Origin: CAVRCA01 sp963719345
Lineage (GTDB): Bacteria; Pseudomonadota; Alphaproteobacteria; Acetobacterales; Acetobacteraceae
Assembly: GCA_963719345.1 (NCBI GenBank)
Contig: CAVRCA010000006.1
Coordinates: 1 to 64,000 of the forward strand
Direction of reading: 5' to 3'
Length of the DNA stretch: 64,000 nucleotides
Made by a program: the position numbers and the translations under genes. Of this stretch, positions 54,974 through 64,000 are shown piece by piece. Each line of letters starts with the position of its first letter. Within the stretch, counting starts at the first letter, position 1. A model generated the notes under the pieces. The model saw only the letters and a program-made list of their open reading frames with translations. It was not told the DNA's origin and ran no database searches.

Positions 54974-56029
54974 ATGGACAGGCTTGGAACCAGCATCGGC
55001 GGTCTCGCGCTCGCCAATCCGGTGATCTGCGGTGCGGGCGAGCATGTGATGACCGCGGCAGGCGTGCGGGCGGCGCTCGCCGCCGGCGCGGCGGGCGTGA
55101 TCGCCAAATCCATCAACGAATTGGCCTCGGCCGCCCGCCAACTCGATATCGGCGACTACGTGCTGGTCCGTCCCGACAACACGACCGCGGCCTGGAGCAA
55201 GGCCGAACCCGCCACGTCCCTGCTCTGCCGCTCCGGTCTGGCGCAGGTCGCCCCCGAAGAGTGGTTTGCGCTGCTCGCCGAGCTGGACCGCGAGGCCATG
55301 CGCGCCGACCGTTTCGTCGCGGCCAGCATCATCCCGGCAAATCTCGACGCCGCCGTGCAGCTCGCCGGGCTCGCCGCGCGGGCCGGCATCCGAGTGCTGG
55401 AGCTGAATGTCGGCTCGCCGCAATCCCTCGAAGCCGCACCGGGCACCATCCTGCTGGAAGCCGACGAGGACAAGCTGCGTCATGTGGTCAGCCGGGTGCG
55501 AGCGGCCTTTTCCGGTCATCTCTGGCTGAAATTGCCCGGCCTCGGGGCCAACCTTGTCGAACTCGCGCAGGCTGGCCGGGCGGCCGGCGCCGACGCGGTC
55601 GGCATGGCGGGGCGCTTCATGGCGATGCTGCCCGACGTGGAGACGTTTGCCCCGGTGCTCGGCACCTCCGGCGGCTACAGCGGCGGATGGGCGCTGCCGA
55701 TCACCTGCCGCTGGCTTGCGCTCACCCGCCGGGCGGTCGGACGCGAGCTGCCGCTCATCGCCACCAACGGCGCCCGCTCGGGCCTCGACGTCGCGCGGTT
55801 CTTGCTCGCTGGCGCGTCGGCGGTCGAGATGACCTCGGTCGTCTGGCAATCCGGCTTCCCCGCCCTTGCACGCGCGACGGAGGAGCTTGGCGCCTATCTC
55901 GAACGCAAGGAGCTCACCGCGGCCGCGCTGATCGGGCGGGCTGCGGACGCGCTGCAAACATACCAGGAACAGCAGCCGCGTCCCGGACGGTGGCGCGATT
56001 TCGTGCCGCCGGAGACGCTGGCCGAATAA
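54974..56029 (+). CDS. Dihydroorotate-dehydrogenase-like FMN oxidoreductase
   Basis: The 351-residue product has the TIM-barrel pattern of the DHOD/PreA family: SIGGLALANPVICGAGEHV, VLELNVGSPQSLE, LWLKLPGLGANLVELA, LIATNGARSGLDVARFLLAG and a final phosphate-binding ASAVEMTSVVWQSG. FMN and the proton-relay Cys/Ser are expected in the active site. It lacks N-terminal membrane segments. It is unlikely to serve pyrimidine synthesis here, as it sits between two transport and catabolic genes. It is divergent from MFS transporter 1 and followed by MFS transporter 2 after 21 bases. The frame is intact. Confidence 0.8.
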   Translation: MDRLGTSIGGLALANPVICGAGEHVMTAAGVRAALAAGAAGVIAKSINELASAARQLDIGDYVLVRPDNTTAAWSKAEPATSLLCRSGLAQVAPEEWFALLAELDREAMRADRFVAASIIPANLDAAVQLAGLAARAGIRVLELNVGSPQSLEAAPGTILLEADEDKLRHVVSRVRAAFSGHLWLKLPGLGANLVELAQAGRAAGADAVGMAGRFMAMLPDVETFAPVLGTSGGYSGGWALPITCRWLALTRRAVGRELPLIATNGARSGLDVARFLLAGASAVEMTSVVWQSGFPALARATEELGAYLERKELTAAALIGRAADALQTYQEQQPRPGRWRDFVPPETLAE

Positions 56030-56050
56030 GTGAAGCAGGAGGGAGCAGGA

Positions 56051-57302
56051 ATGCTGGGCTGGTTCGCGGAGTTGACCGCGCGCGAGCGGCGCACGATGGG
56101 CGCCTGCTTCGGCGGCTGGTCGCTCGATGCGCTGGACGTGCAGATGTTCAGCTTCGTGATCCCCTCTCTGCTATGCGCTCTGGCACATCAGCGCGGGGGC
56201 AGCCGGAGTGCTCGGCACAATCACCCTGCTGATTTCCGCCTTTGGCGGCTGGATCGCCGGCGCCCTGTCCGATCGCATCGGTCGCGTCCGCATCCTGCAG
56301 ATCACCATTGCTTGGTATGCGATCTTCACCTTCCTCTGCGGCTTCGCGCAGAACTACACGCAGCTCTTCATCTTCCGCGCGCTGCAGGGGTTTGGCTTCG
56401 GCGGCGAGTGGGCGGCCGGCGCGGTGCTCATCGGCGAGGTGATCCGCGACCAGTATCGCGGGCGCGCCGTCGGCCTGGTCCAGACCGGCTGGGGCGTCGG
56501 CTGGGGCGCGGCGGCGCTGCTCTACACCGGCCTGTTCGCCGCACTGCCCGAAGAACTCGCCTGGCGCACGCTGTTCTGGGTCGGCATCGTTCCCGCGGGG
56601 CTCGTGTTCTGGATCCGCCGCTTCGTCGATGAGCCGACGATTGGCGAAGGCCGGCAGCAGCCGGCCGGGCTCGGCCACATGGTCTCGGTGCTGAAGCCGC
56701 CCTATCTCGCCACGACGGCGAAAGTGGTCCTGATGGTGACCGGTGCCCAGGGCGGCACCTACGCGCTGTCGATCTGGCTGCCGACCTATCTCAAGACCGT
56801 GCGCCACCTCACCTCGGTCGGCACCGGCAGCTACCTGTTCGTCCACATCCTCGGCGCACTCTGCGGCTTCGTCTGCGGCGCGTATCTGGCCGATGCGGCC
56901 GGACGAAAGGCGACGTTCCTGCTCTCGGCGGCAGGGTCGGTCGTGCTCGTGCTGATTTACCTGCTCGCACCGATCGGCGATGACCTCATGCTGCTCGTCG
57001 GCTTCCCGCTGGGCTTCATCATCTACATGATGTTCTCGCCGATGGGCTCGTTCATGACCGAGCTGTTTCCGACCGTGGTGCGCGGCGCCGGGCAAGGGTT
57101 CTGCTACAACGCCGGCCGCGGCATCGGCGCGCTGTTCCCCGCCCTGGTCGGCTATCTCGCCGCGCAACTGGGACTCGGCCTGGCGGTCGCGATATTCTGT
57201 TTCATCGGCTACGGGCTGATGATCGCCGGGTTGCTCATGCTGCCCGAAACGCGCGGACGATCGCTCGTCGCCCTCGACGCCGCGCACCGGGCCGGCGCCT
57301 GA
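56051..57302 (+). CDS. MFS transporter 2 (one frameshift near 56,175)
   Basis: About 12 helices over ~415 residues. The N-terminus MLGWFAELTARERRTMGACF leads into helix 1; then SFVIPSLL breaks at a slip and resumes with LGTITLLISAFGGWIAGALS followed by DRIGRVRILQI, the standard helix 2-3 loop. Later ALQGFGFGGEWAAGAVLIGE in helix 4 and ELFPTVVRGAGQG in helix 11 resemble the aromatic acid:H+ and sialic-acid-type symporters. It follows the FMN enzyme closely and precedes an LLM oxidoreductase, giving an operon-like run. Substrate not known. Confidence 0.85.
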
Positions 57303-57328
57303 CAGAACCCGCACGATCGGAGCAGGCC

Positions 57329-58315
57329 ATGCGTTTCGGACTGATGCTGCCCAACTTCTCGTTTCCCGATCTCGACTATGCGCGGGCGGCCAAGCTGCGC
57401 GCCTTCGCGGTGAAGGCGGAGGCGATGGGCTACGAAGCCCTCTGGGTCGCCGAACATCTGCTGACCGCGCGTGGCCTCTACGGCACCGCCTGGCTGTCCC
57501 CGCTCGAGACCATGGCCTTCGTCGCCGGCTGCACCACGCGCATCAAGCTCGCGACGGGAATTCTGATCCTGCCGATCCGCAATCCGGTGTTCATGGCGAA
57601 AGAGATCGTTAGCCTGCAATACCTCTCCGGCGGCCGTTACGAGCTTGGTGTCGGCCCCGGCTGGGACCAGCACGAATTCGATGTGGCCGGCGTCCCGCTC
57701 AAGCAGCGGGGCGGGCGCACCGACGAGATCCTCGACATCTTCGATCGTCTCTGGACCGGCGAACCCGTGACGCATCGCGGCAAATACTACAGCTTCGACG
57801 ACGTGACGATCGACCCGCCGCTGCGGCAGAGGCCGCCTCTCTGGGTCGGCGGAGGAGCAAAGGTCAAGACATCGCTCTCGCCCGATCCCGAGACCATCGC
57901 GCCCACGGTGCTCGAGCGGATCTGCCGTCGGGCGGACGGCTGGATCGCCCGAGCCGCCGGCTCGAACCGCAGCGTGATCGAGGACTGGCAGATCATCACG
58001 CGCCGTCTCGACGAGATCGGGCGCCCACGCGCAAGCCTCACCTTCGGGCATCTCAACTTCGCCCATGTGGTCCCGACCGACGACGAGGCGGTCGCGCATG
58101 CCGAGCAGCGCCCCTTGATCGAGCGCATCATGGGTACGCACCGCTCCTTCGAGCATCTGCAAACCTGCTATTTCCTCGGCAGCCCACGCACCATCCGAGC
58201 CCGCATTGCCGAGCTGGCCGAGGCGGGAATGGAGTACCTGGTCCTGTCGCCGCCCGATTACGACCTCGAACAGCTTGATCTGTGGGACGAGGAAATCCTC
58301 CGCCATTTCCGATGA
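57329..58315 (+). CDS. LLM-class (F420-dependent type) oxidoreductase 2
   Basis: The 328-residue protein starts LMLPNFSFPDLDYARAAKLR and shows MGYEALWVAEHLL, IKLATGILILPIRNPVFMAK, GGRYELGVGPGWDQHEFDVA and PPLWVGGG, as in the TIGR03619-like F420-dependent family. Many alphaproteobacterial members use FMN instead. It would reduce or monooxygenate a small organic substrate. The start ATG has GGAG 9 bases upstream. It is 27 bases behind MFS transporter 2 and 68 bases before a CoA-transferase, in the same direction. Confidence 0.87.
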   Translation: MRFGLMLPNFSFPDLDYARAAKLRAFAVKAEAMGYEALWVAEHLLTARGLYGTAWLSPLETMAFVAGCTTRIKLATGILILPIRNPVFMAKEIVSLQYLSGGRYELGVGPGWDQHEFDVAGVPLKQRGGRTDEILDIFDRLWTGEPVTHRGKYYSFDDVTIDPPLRQRPPLWVGGGAKVKTSLSPDPETIAPTVLERICRRADGWIARAAGSNRSVIEDWQIITRRLDEIGRPRASLTFGHLNFAHVVPTDDEAVAHAEQRPLIERIMGTHRSFEHLQTCYFLGSPRTIRARIAELAEAGMEYLVLSPPDYDLEQLDLWDEEILRHFR

Positions 58316-58382
58316 CGAGCGCGAGGGTAGGGGGTCGCCGGTTGAGACGACAGATCGCGACCGCTGTCCGTTAGGCGCGGGC

Positions 58383-60574
58383 GTGTCCCCCACCAAGTCA
58401 CCTTGGCTACTCGCGGGGTTCCAAGCCATCCAGCTCGGGGACGGCTTGGCAGCCGCTGTCTGCGGCCGTCTGCTCGCCGATCTCGGTGCCGAAATCGCCT
58501 GCATCGACCCTGACCGGTCAACACCGCTGGCAAGCTACCTCAACGCCGGCAAGCGCATCGTCACCCGCGATGCGCTGTCGCAGGCCGACCTGATCGTGTG
58601 CGAAGGCGGCCCCGCTGCGCTGCGCGCGAGGCAGCACGACGTGGACAGCCTGCGCCGTGCCAACGCTTCGGCCGCACTTGTCCTGATCTCGCCGTTCGGC
58701 CAAAGCGGGCCAAGAGCGAATGATGCCGCCACGGACCTGACGCTGTGTTTCGCCAGCGGCATCGCCCGGCTGCTCACGGGACAGGTCGACGATCTCGCGG
58801 AAGCGCCGATGCGCCCGGTCGGCGAGCAATCGGCCTTCATCGGCGGGATAGCCGCCGCCTGTGCGGGCATGCACGCGGCACTGGCCGCCGAAGCGGGCGC
58901 CTTGATCGATGTTTCGTTGCAGGAGGCATTGGCGACGCTGGCGATCACCGAGCTGACGCGCGCGGGGCTGACGGCGAGAAGCTGGGAGCGCAAGCGCACC
59001 GGCGACGGCAACGGCGCCACGGTCACGATCCTGCCGGCCCGCGACGGCTACGCAGCGATCTCGCCACGGGAGGACCGGCAATGGGCGGCTTGGCTCGCCG
59101 CAATGGGCTCACCGGCTTGGGGCAGCGACGCGCGCTTTGCCAAAAAGCCCGACCGGATCGCCAACTGGGACGCGTTGCACGCGCTGATGGCCGCGTGGAG
59201 CCGCGAGCACGGCAAGCAATGGATCGCGGACACGGCGCAGGCCGCCCACGTGCCGAGCTTTCCGCTCCGCGAGCCGGCCGAACAGCTCGCCTCGCCCCAG
59301 CTCGCGCACCGCAATTTCTATCGGCCGGTTGGAGGTTGACGGCCGCACGATCGAGGTGCCCGGCCACCCATTCGGGCTGACCGACACGATCGGCAGGGAT
59401 CGCGACGGTCGCGACGACGCAAGCACACCTCGACATTCGGGGTCGCTGCCGCTTGCCGGCATCCGCGTCCTCGATTTCAGCTGGGTCATCGCCGGTCCCA
59501 CGGCGACCCGCTACCTCGCCGCCATGGGCGCCGAAATCATCAAGGTCGAAGCGCCGGGCCGCGGCGATCCCGGCCGAGCGTCCGAACTGCACACCGTGCT
59601 CGGCCAGTCGAAACGCAGCATCGTGCTCGATCTCAAGACCGAACAGGCAGTCGCGATCGCCCGATCGCTTGCCGAAAAATCCGACGTGCTGATCGAAAAT
59701 TTCGCGACCGGCGTGATGGACCGGCTGGGCCTCGGCCCGGAGTCGCTTCAGGCGGTCAATCCGGACCTGCTCTATGTCTCGGCATCGGGGCTCGGGCGCA
59801 CCGGACCGGAGGCGCGTGCGGTCGCCTACGGCACGCTGCTCCAGTGCTACGCCGGTTTTGCCGGGCTCAACCGCCACCCGGACCGCCCGCCCCGCGTCGG
59901 AATGGCATGGCTCGATCCGATGTGCGGCCTGATGCTCGCCTTCATCGTCGCCGCCGGGCTCTGGCAGCGGCGGCGGACCGGCCGCGTGGCCCGGGTCGAT
60001 TTCTCGATGATCGAGGCGATGCTGTGGACCATGGCGGAGCCGCTGCTCGCCGCTCAGCTGCAAGCCCCGCCGAAACCGTGCGGCAACGTGTCGGCCCGCT
60101 ATGTCCCGCACGGCGCCTTCCGCTGCGCGGGCGAAGACGAGTGGATCAGCATTGCCGTCAGGGATGACGAGGAGTGGCAGGCGCTGTGTGCGCTTGTTCC
60201 CGCTTTGCGCTCGCTGGCGAGCAGGGGGCGGCCGAGCGCGCAGCGCTGGGCGCGGTGATCGAGCAGGAACTCGACGCTTGGCTGCGCCCCCAAAGCGCAC
60301 GTTACGCTGCGGCCGAGCTGGCGCGGGCCGGCGTTCCCGCGGCCGCGCTCGCCACGTCGCTCGACCTGGTCGCGTGCGACCATCTGCGCCAGCGCGGATT
60401 TGGCAGTCGCACGCCGCCGGCGTCGTTCCCGGCCTGCCCTGGCGCGCCAGCTTCGCCCACCGATCCGGCGCCGCGCCGGAGCTGGGCGCGGACACCGAAA
60501 CGGTCCTGCAAGGCGTGCTCAATCTCTCGGCCGAGGAGATGACCGCGTTGCGGAGGTCCGGCGCGCTCGGATGA
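58383..60574 (+). CDS. Double-domain CaiB/BaiF family CoA-transferase (frameshifts)
   Basis: Two CaiB-type domains follow one another: domain 1 (FQAIQLGDGLAAAVCGRLLA ... MRPVGEQSAFIGGIAAACAG) and domain 2 (GIRVLDFSWVIAGPTATRYL ... DPGRASELHTVLGQSKRS, with the catalytic Asp region later in GMAWLDPMCGLML). Near 59,332 an extra G after GTT separates them; removing it joins FYRPV to EVDGRTIEVPGHPFGL, so this is one ~725-residue gene. A second break lies near 60,215. Family III CoA-transferases move CoA between organic acids, here probably activating the substrate or an intermediate. The start GTG at 58,383 lies 68 bases after the LLM gene. Confidence 0.82.
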
Positions 60575-60594
60575 GGGGGGTCGCTCGAAGCCGG

Positions 60595-61512
60595 TCAGAA
60601 GTCGCCGCTGCGGTAAGCCTCGTCGAGACGCTCGGCCTCCTCCGGCGATAGCGCGTCCCATGGCTCGCCGCGCCGCCGCAGCGTTCCGGTGAAGTTCGGC
60701 GGCCGCTTTTCGTTGAACGCCTGCCGTCCCTCCTCGCCGTCGGTCGTGGTCTGGATCAGCAACGAGTTGATCAGGTTCTGCACGTGCCATGCCTGGTCGG
60801 TCGGCAGGTCGCCGAAGCGGATCACGAACTCCTTCATCATGCGCACCGCGACCGGCGGCAAGGTGACGATGTGACGCGCCAGCCGCTCCGCCCGCTCCAT
60901 CAGCTGCGCGTGCGGGACCACCTCGTTGACCAGGCCGACCCGCAGCGCCTCCTGCGCGTCGAACGGCTCGTCGGTGAGCAGGATTTTCATGGCGTCGATG
61001 TAGCGCAGCTGGCGCACCAGCAGGCTCGCCCCCGGTCCATGCCCCAGCCACCCTTGCGTGATCAGCGAGAACTTGAACCGGGCGTGTTCGGCGCTGGCGA
61101 TGCGGATGTCGGTCGAGGCCAGCAGCATGTACATCCCGGCACCCGCCGCCCAGCCGTTGATCGCCCCGATGACGGGTTTCCACACGCGCGGATAATGGTC
61201 GCCCATGCGGCCGTCCACGCCGGTCTTCTGCCCGTGTACCGTTCCGGCCAGCGGCCAGAAGATGCGTTGCGTGCGAAGATATTCGCGATCCTCCGGCGTC
61301 AGGTCCGGGCGCGGTGCCAAGTTGTGGCCGCCGCAGAAATGCCGATCGCCGGCGCCGGTCACGATCGCACAGCGGATGTCGCGATCTTCCCACAGGTCGA
61401 CCCAGGCCTCGGAGATCGCGTCGGAGGTCGGCTTGTCGAGGATGTTGGCCTTCTGCGGATTGTTCAGCGTGATATACGCGACCCCGTCGCGCTTTTCGTA
61501 ATCGACGGCCAA
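60595..61512 (-). CDS. Enoyl-CoA hydratase/isomerase family protein
   Basis: The ~305-residue crotonase-fold protein has the oxyanion-hole segments GAGDRHFCGGHNLAPR and VIGAINGWAAGAGMYMLLAS and a typical helix, ARFKFSLITQGWLGHGPG. The usual catalytic Glu pair is partly replaced here, so the exact reaction (hydration, isomerisation or C-C cleavage) is unknown. I use the TTG at 61,512 because AGGAGGG stands eight bases upstream and the domain starts at DYEKRDGVAYITLNN. It is convergent with the CoA-transferase (20 bases apart) and fits a CoA-ester pathway. Confidence 0.85.
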   Translation of the reverse strand: MAVDYEKRDGVAYITLNNPQKANILDKPTSDAISEAWVDLWEDRDIRCAIVTGAGDRHFCGGHNLAPRPDLTPEDREYLRTQRIFWPLAGTVHGQKTGVDGRMGDHYPRVWKPVIGAINGWAAGAGMYMLLASTDIRIASAEHARFKFSLITQGWLGHGPGASLLVRQLRYIDAMKILLTDEPFDAQEALRVGLVNEVVPHAQLMERAERLARHIVTLPPVAVRMMKEFVIRFGDLPTDQAWHVQNLINSLLIQTTTDGEEGRQAFNEKRPPNFTGTLRRRGEPWDALSPEEAERLDEAYRSGDF

Positions 61513-61631
61513 ATCAGACCCTCCTGCACGCGGCGACCGACGCCCTTGCTTCGCAGGCAGCATATCCGGGGGACGTGGATCAGCCCAGCGCCTCGAACGC
61601 CGTCTCCCGCACCCACAGCACCCCGGCGCGG

Positions 61632-63285
61632 CTACATGCCGCCCGGGTAGTTCGGACCGCCCGCACCCTCCGGCGTCTCCCAGTCGATGTTCTGGGTCGG
61701 GTCCTTGATGTCGCACGTCTTGCAATGGACACAGTTCTGGGCGTTGATCTGCAATTGCGGTTGGCCTTCCTCGGCGCCGACAATTTCATAGACACCGGCC
61801 GGGCAGTAGCGAGATCTCCGGACTGCGGTAATGCTCCCAGTTGACCGTGATTGCCTTCGAGGGATCGCGCAGCCGCAGGTGCGGCGGTTGGTTCTCCTCA
61901 TGATTGGTGTTGCTGATGAACACCGAGGACAGCCGATCGAAGGTCAAGACCCCGTCCGGCCGCGGATAGGCGATCTTCGGCGCCACCGCCGCCTCCTCCA
62001 GGGTCTCGTTGTCCTTGTGCGGGTGATGGAAGGTCCACGGCGCCTTGCCTCGCAACACGTAGGTGTCGAGGGCGGAATAGGCGAGGCCGCCGAACATGCC
62101 GTATCTGGCGAAGGCGGGGCGGACGTTGCGCACCTCGCGCAGCTCCGACCACAGCCAGCTGTCGCGCAGCTTGTCGGCATAGGTGGCGGGCTCGGCGGGC
62201 CGACCGTCCGCCAGCGCCTCCGCGACCGCCTCGGCAGCCAGCATGCCCGACTTCATCGCGGTGTGCGTGCCCTTGATCTTGGGCACGTTGAGGAACCCCG
62301 CCGTGTCGCCGATCAGCGCGCCGCCCGGAAAACTGAGGCGGGGGACGGACTGGAAGCCGCCCTCGCTCAGCGCCCGCGCGCCGTAGCTCACCCGCCGGCC
62401 GCCCTCGAAATAGCGGCGCACATGCGGATGCGTCTTGAACCGCTGCATCTCGTCGAACGGCGAGAGCCAGGGATTGCGGTAGTCGAGCCCGACCACGAAG
62501 CCGAACGAGATCAGGTTTTCCCCGAAATGGTACAGCCAGGAGCCGCCATACGTCTCGGTGTCGAGCGGCCAGCCGATCGTGTGCTCGATCAGTCCGGGCT
62601 TGTGCCGCGCCGCCGGGATCTCCCAGAGTTCCTTCACGCCGAGCGCATAGGTCTGCATGTCGTGGCCGTCGCGCAGCTTGAAGCGTTCCATCAGCTTCTT
62701 CGACAGCGAGCCGCGGCAGCCTTCCGCGAACAGCGTGTAGGCGGCGCGCAGCTCGATGCCGCGGGTGAAGTTGCCGGTGGGCTGGCCGTCCTTGCCGATC
62801 CCCATGTCGCCGGTGGCGACGCCGACCACCTTGCCGCCTTCCTCCAGCACCTCGGCGGCGGCGAACCCCGGGTAGATCTCGACACCAAGGCCCTCGGCCT
62901 GCTGCGCCAGCCACCGGCACACGTTGCCGAGCGAGACGATGTAGTTGCCGTGGTTGTGCATCTGCGGCGGCGTCGGCAGCTTGAAGGCGCGCCTGGGGGT
63001 GAGGAACAGGAACCGGTCGGTGCCGGCCGGCGTCGCCAGCGGGATCTCCTTGGGGTCCCAGCCCGGCAACAGCTCGTTCAGGGCGCGCGGCTCGATCACC
63101 GCCCCCGAGAGGATGTGCGCGCCGACCTCGCCACCCTTCTCGAGCAGGCAGACCGACGCGTCCGGGGCGAGTTGCTTGAGGCGGATCGCCGCCGCGAGGC
63201 CCGAAGGACCCGCGCCCACGATCACCACGTCGAACTCCATCGTCTCGCGGGGTTCCTGCCCGTCGCCAACCGCTTCCTCGGCCAT
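61632..63285 (-). CDS. Electron transfer flavoprotein-ubiquinone oxidoreductase (one frameshift near 61,808)
   Basis: The ~550-residue protein has the FAD motif VVIVGAGPSGLAAAIRLKQL, ubiquinone-binding membrane-surface segments, GLIEHTIGWPLDTETYGGSW and, after a slip near 61,808, the C-terminal [4Fe-4S] motif INAQNCVHCKTCDIKDPTQN. It passes electrons from acyl-CoA and other flavoprotein dehydrogenases through ETF to ubiquinone at the inner membrane. The ATG at 63,285 has AGGAG just upstream. Its gene lies beside the enoyl-CoA hydratase, so it probably accepts electrons from oxidation of the CoA esters of this region. Confidence 0.95.
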
Positions 63286-63385
63286 GTCGCTCCTCCGACC
63301 CTGCCCCTGCACATGGGCGCTTGCGCGAACCTAGGCAGGCCGCACGGCTTGCGCAAAGTCGACCCGCCGTGCAGGAACGCGTCTG

Positions 63386-64000
63386 ATGGACGCACTTGCC
63401 GCACTGAAGTTGCAGGTCGAGTGGGGTGCCGACGAGGCGCTGGAGGCCGCGCCGCTGCAACGGCTGAGGATGCCCCCCCAGGCTTCCCCTGCCCTGGATT
63501 CCCCTCCCCTGGTCCCATCCTCCGTCGCGCCGCCGCCGGCAAGCCGGCCCGCAGCCACGCGGGCGGGAACGGCGGCAAGTCGGGCGGCGGCCCTCGCCGC
63601 GTCGGCGCAGGATCTCGAAGCATTGGAGGCGGCGCTCGCCGGCTTCGACGAATGCGCCCTGCGCGATACCGCCACCCGTCTGGTGTTCGCCGCCGGTGAG
63701 GGTGCCGCCGGGATCATGGCGGTGGGTGACGTGCCGGGACCGGACGAGGACCGTGCCGGCGCACCTTTCGCGGGCGCGCCGGGCCGCTACCTGGACCAGA
63801 TGCTGGCAAGCATCGGGCTGGACCGCGGCGACGTGCGGCTGACCGTCCTGGTTCCCTGGCGACCGCCCGGCGGCCGGCCGGCCACCGAAAGCGAAGTCGC
63901 GCTCTGCCTGCCGTTCCTGCTCCGCCACATCGCCCTGGCGCGGCCACGCCGATTGCTGCTGCTCGGCCCCCTCGCCGCCCGCACCCTGATCCCCGTCGGG
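63386..64000 (+). CDS. Uracil-DNA glycosylase, family-4-like, C-terminus beyond the window
   Basis: The visible 205 residues have a Pro/Ala-rich linker (residues ~25-75) and the start of a family-4 UDG core: DECALRDTATRLVFAAGEG, IMAVGDVPGPDEDRAGAPF, GAPGRYLDQMLASIGLDR and VPWRPPGGRPATESEV. The first of the usual two N-terminal cluster cysteines is kept (DEC) but the second, in CxxC, is replaced by Arg (CALR). The normal GEAPG is GDVPG. The protein should remove uracil from DNA, but cluster binding and activity need checking. The gene is divergent from ETF-QO; its start follows ETF-QO by 100 bases. Confidence 0.8.
   Translation, partial: MDALAALKLQVEWGADEALEAAPLQRLRMPPQASPALDSPPLVPSSVAPPPASRPAATRAGTAASRAAALAASAQDLEALEAALAGFDECALRDTATRLVFAAGEGAAGIMAVGDVPGPDEDRAGAPFAGAPGRYLDQMLASIGLDRGDVRLTVLVPWRPPGGRPATESEVALCLPFLLRHIALARPRRLLLLGPLAARTLIPVG

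Overview
This window looks like two unrelated genomes joined at about 23.44 kb. Both halves are GC-rich. The left part (1 to ~23,437) is extremely CpG-dense. It carries core genes of a non-proteobacterial type: a DnaE with a PHP domain, the histidine genes hisZ-hisG-hisD, a succinate dehydrogenase whose third subunit is a soluble heterodisulfide-reductase-B-like protein, and ftsQ-ftsA. The gene set reminds me of candidate phylum Eremiobacterota/Vulcanimicrobiota, but that is only an impression. The right part (~23,440 to 64,000) is alphaproteobacterial, probably Acetobacteraceae-like. Its 16S reads as Rhodospirillales, and its rRNA operon has the order 16S, tRNA-Ile, tRNA-Ala, 23S, 5S, tRNA-fMet. 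The join falls inside ftsA after about 40 codons.

Left part, in order: a tautomerase-like membrane protein, an exported protein of unknown function, a ThrE-type amino-acid exporter, homogentisate dioxygenase, two tandem paralogous membrane proteins, an operon for a PaoABC-like molybdenum aldehyde oxidoreductase ending in the RNA ligase-like phosphodiesterase ThpR, a 36-residue membrane peptide, sdhABE, a GAF-GGDEF protein, dnaE, hisZGD, a small unknown protein, a HAD phosphatase, ftsQ and the ftsA start.

Right part: 23.5-36.9 kb is an accessory region. It holds two translationally coupled tyrosine recombinases, a broken short-chain dehydrogenase, a tannase/feruloyl esterase, a rolling-circle-type replication protein with two related helix-turn-helix proteins, an IS5-type transposase remnant, an HSL-family esterase and a large serine recombinase. 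The frame of that recombinase runs into the terminator and tRNA-fMet of the rRNA operon. The rRNA operon (36.9-42.7 kb, minus strand) is followed by clpB, a MOSC protein and a TetR regulator. From 48 to 63 kb lies a catabolic region: isonitrile-hydratase-like and GlxA-like DJ-1 proteins, an amidohydrolase, two luciferase-like oxidoreductases, an alpha/beta hydrolase, two MFS transporters, an FMN enzyme, a double-domain CoA-transferase, an enoyl-CoA hydratase and ETF-ubiquinone oxidoreductase. Together these look like uptake, ring or chain oxidation, CoA activation and electron delivery for an unknown organic acid. The window ends in a family-4-like uracil-DNA glycosylase.

Many conserved genes on both sides are broken by single-base frame errors, most of them in dnaE and the his genes. 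The errors follow a simple pattern: an extra G after a codon-final C, or loss of one G from GG. I read them as sequence errors rather than gene decay, so I annotate these loci as genes. Coordinates of frameshifted genes span all pieces.
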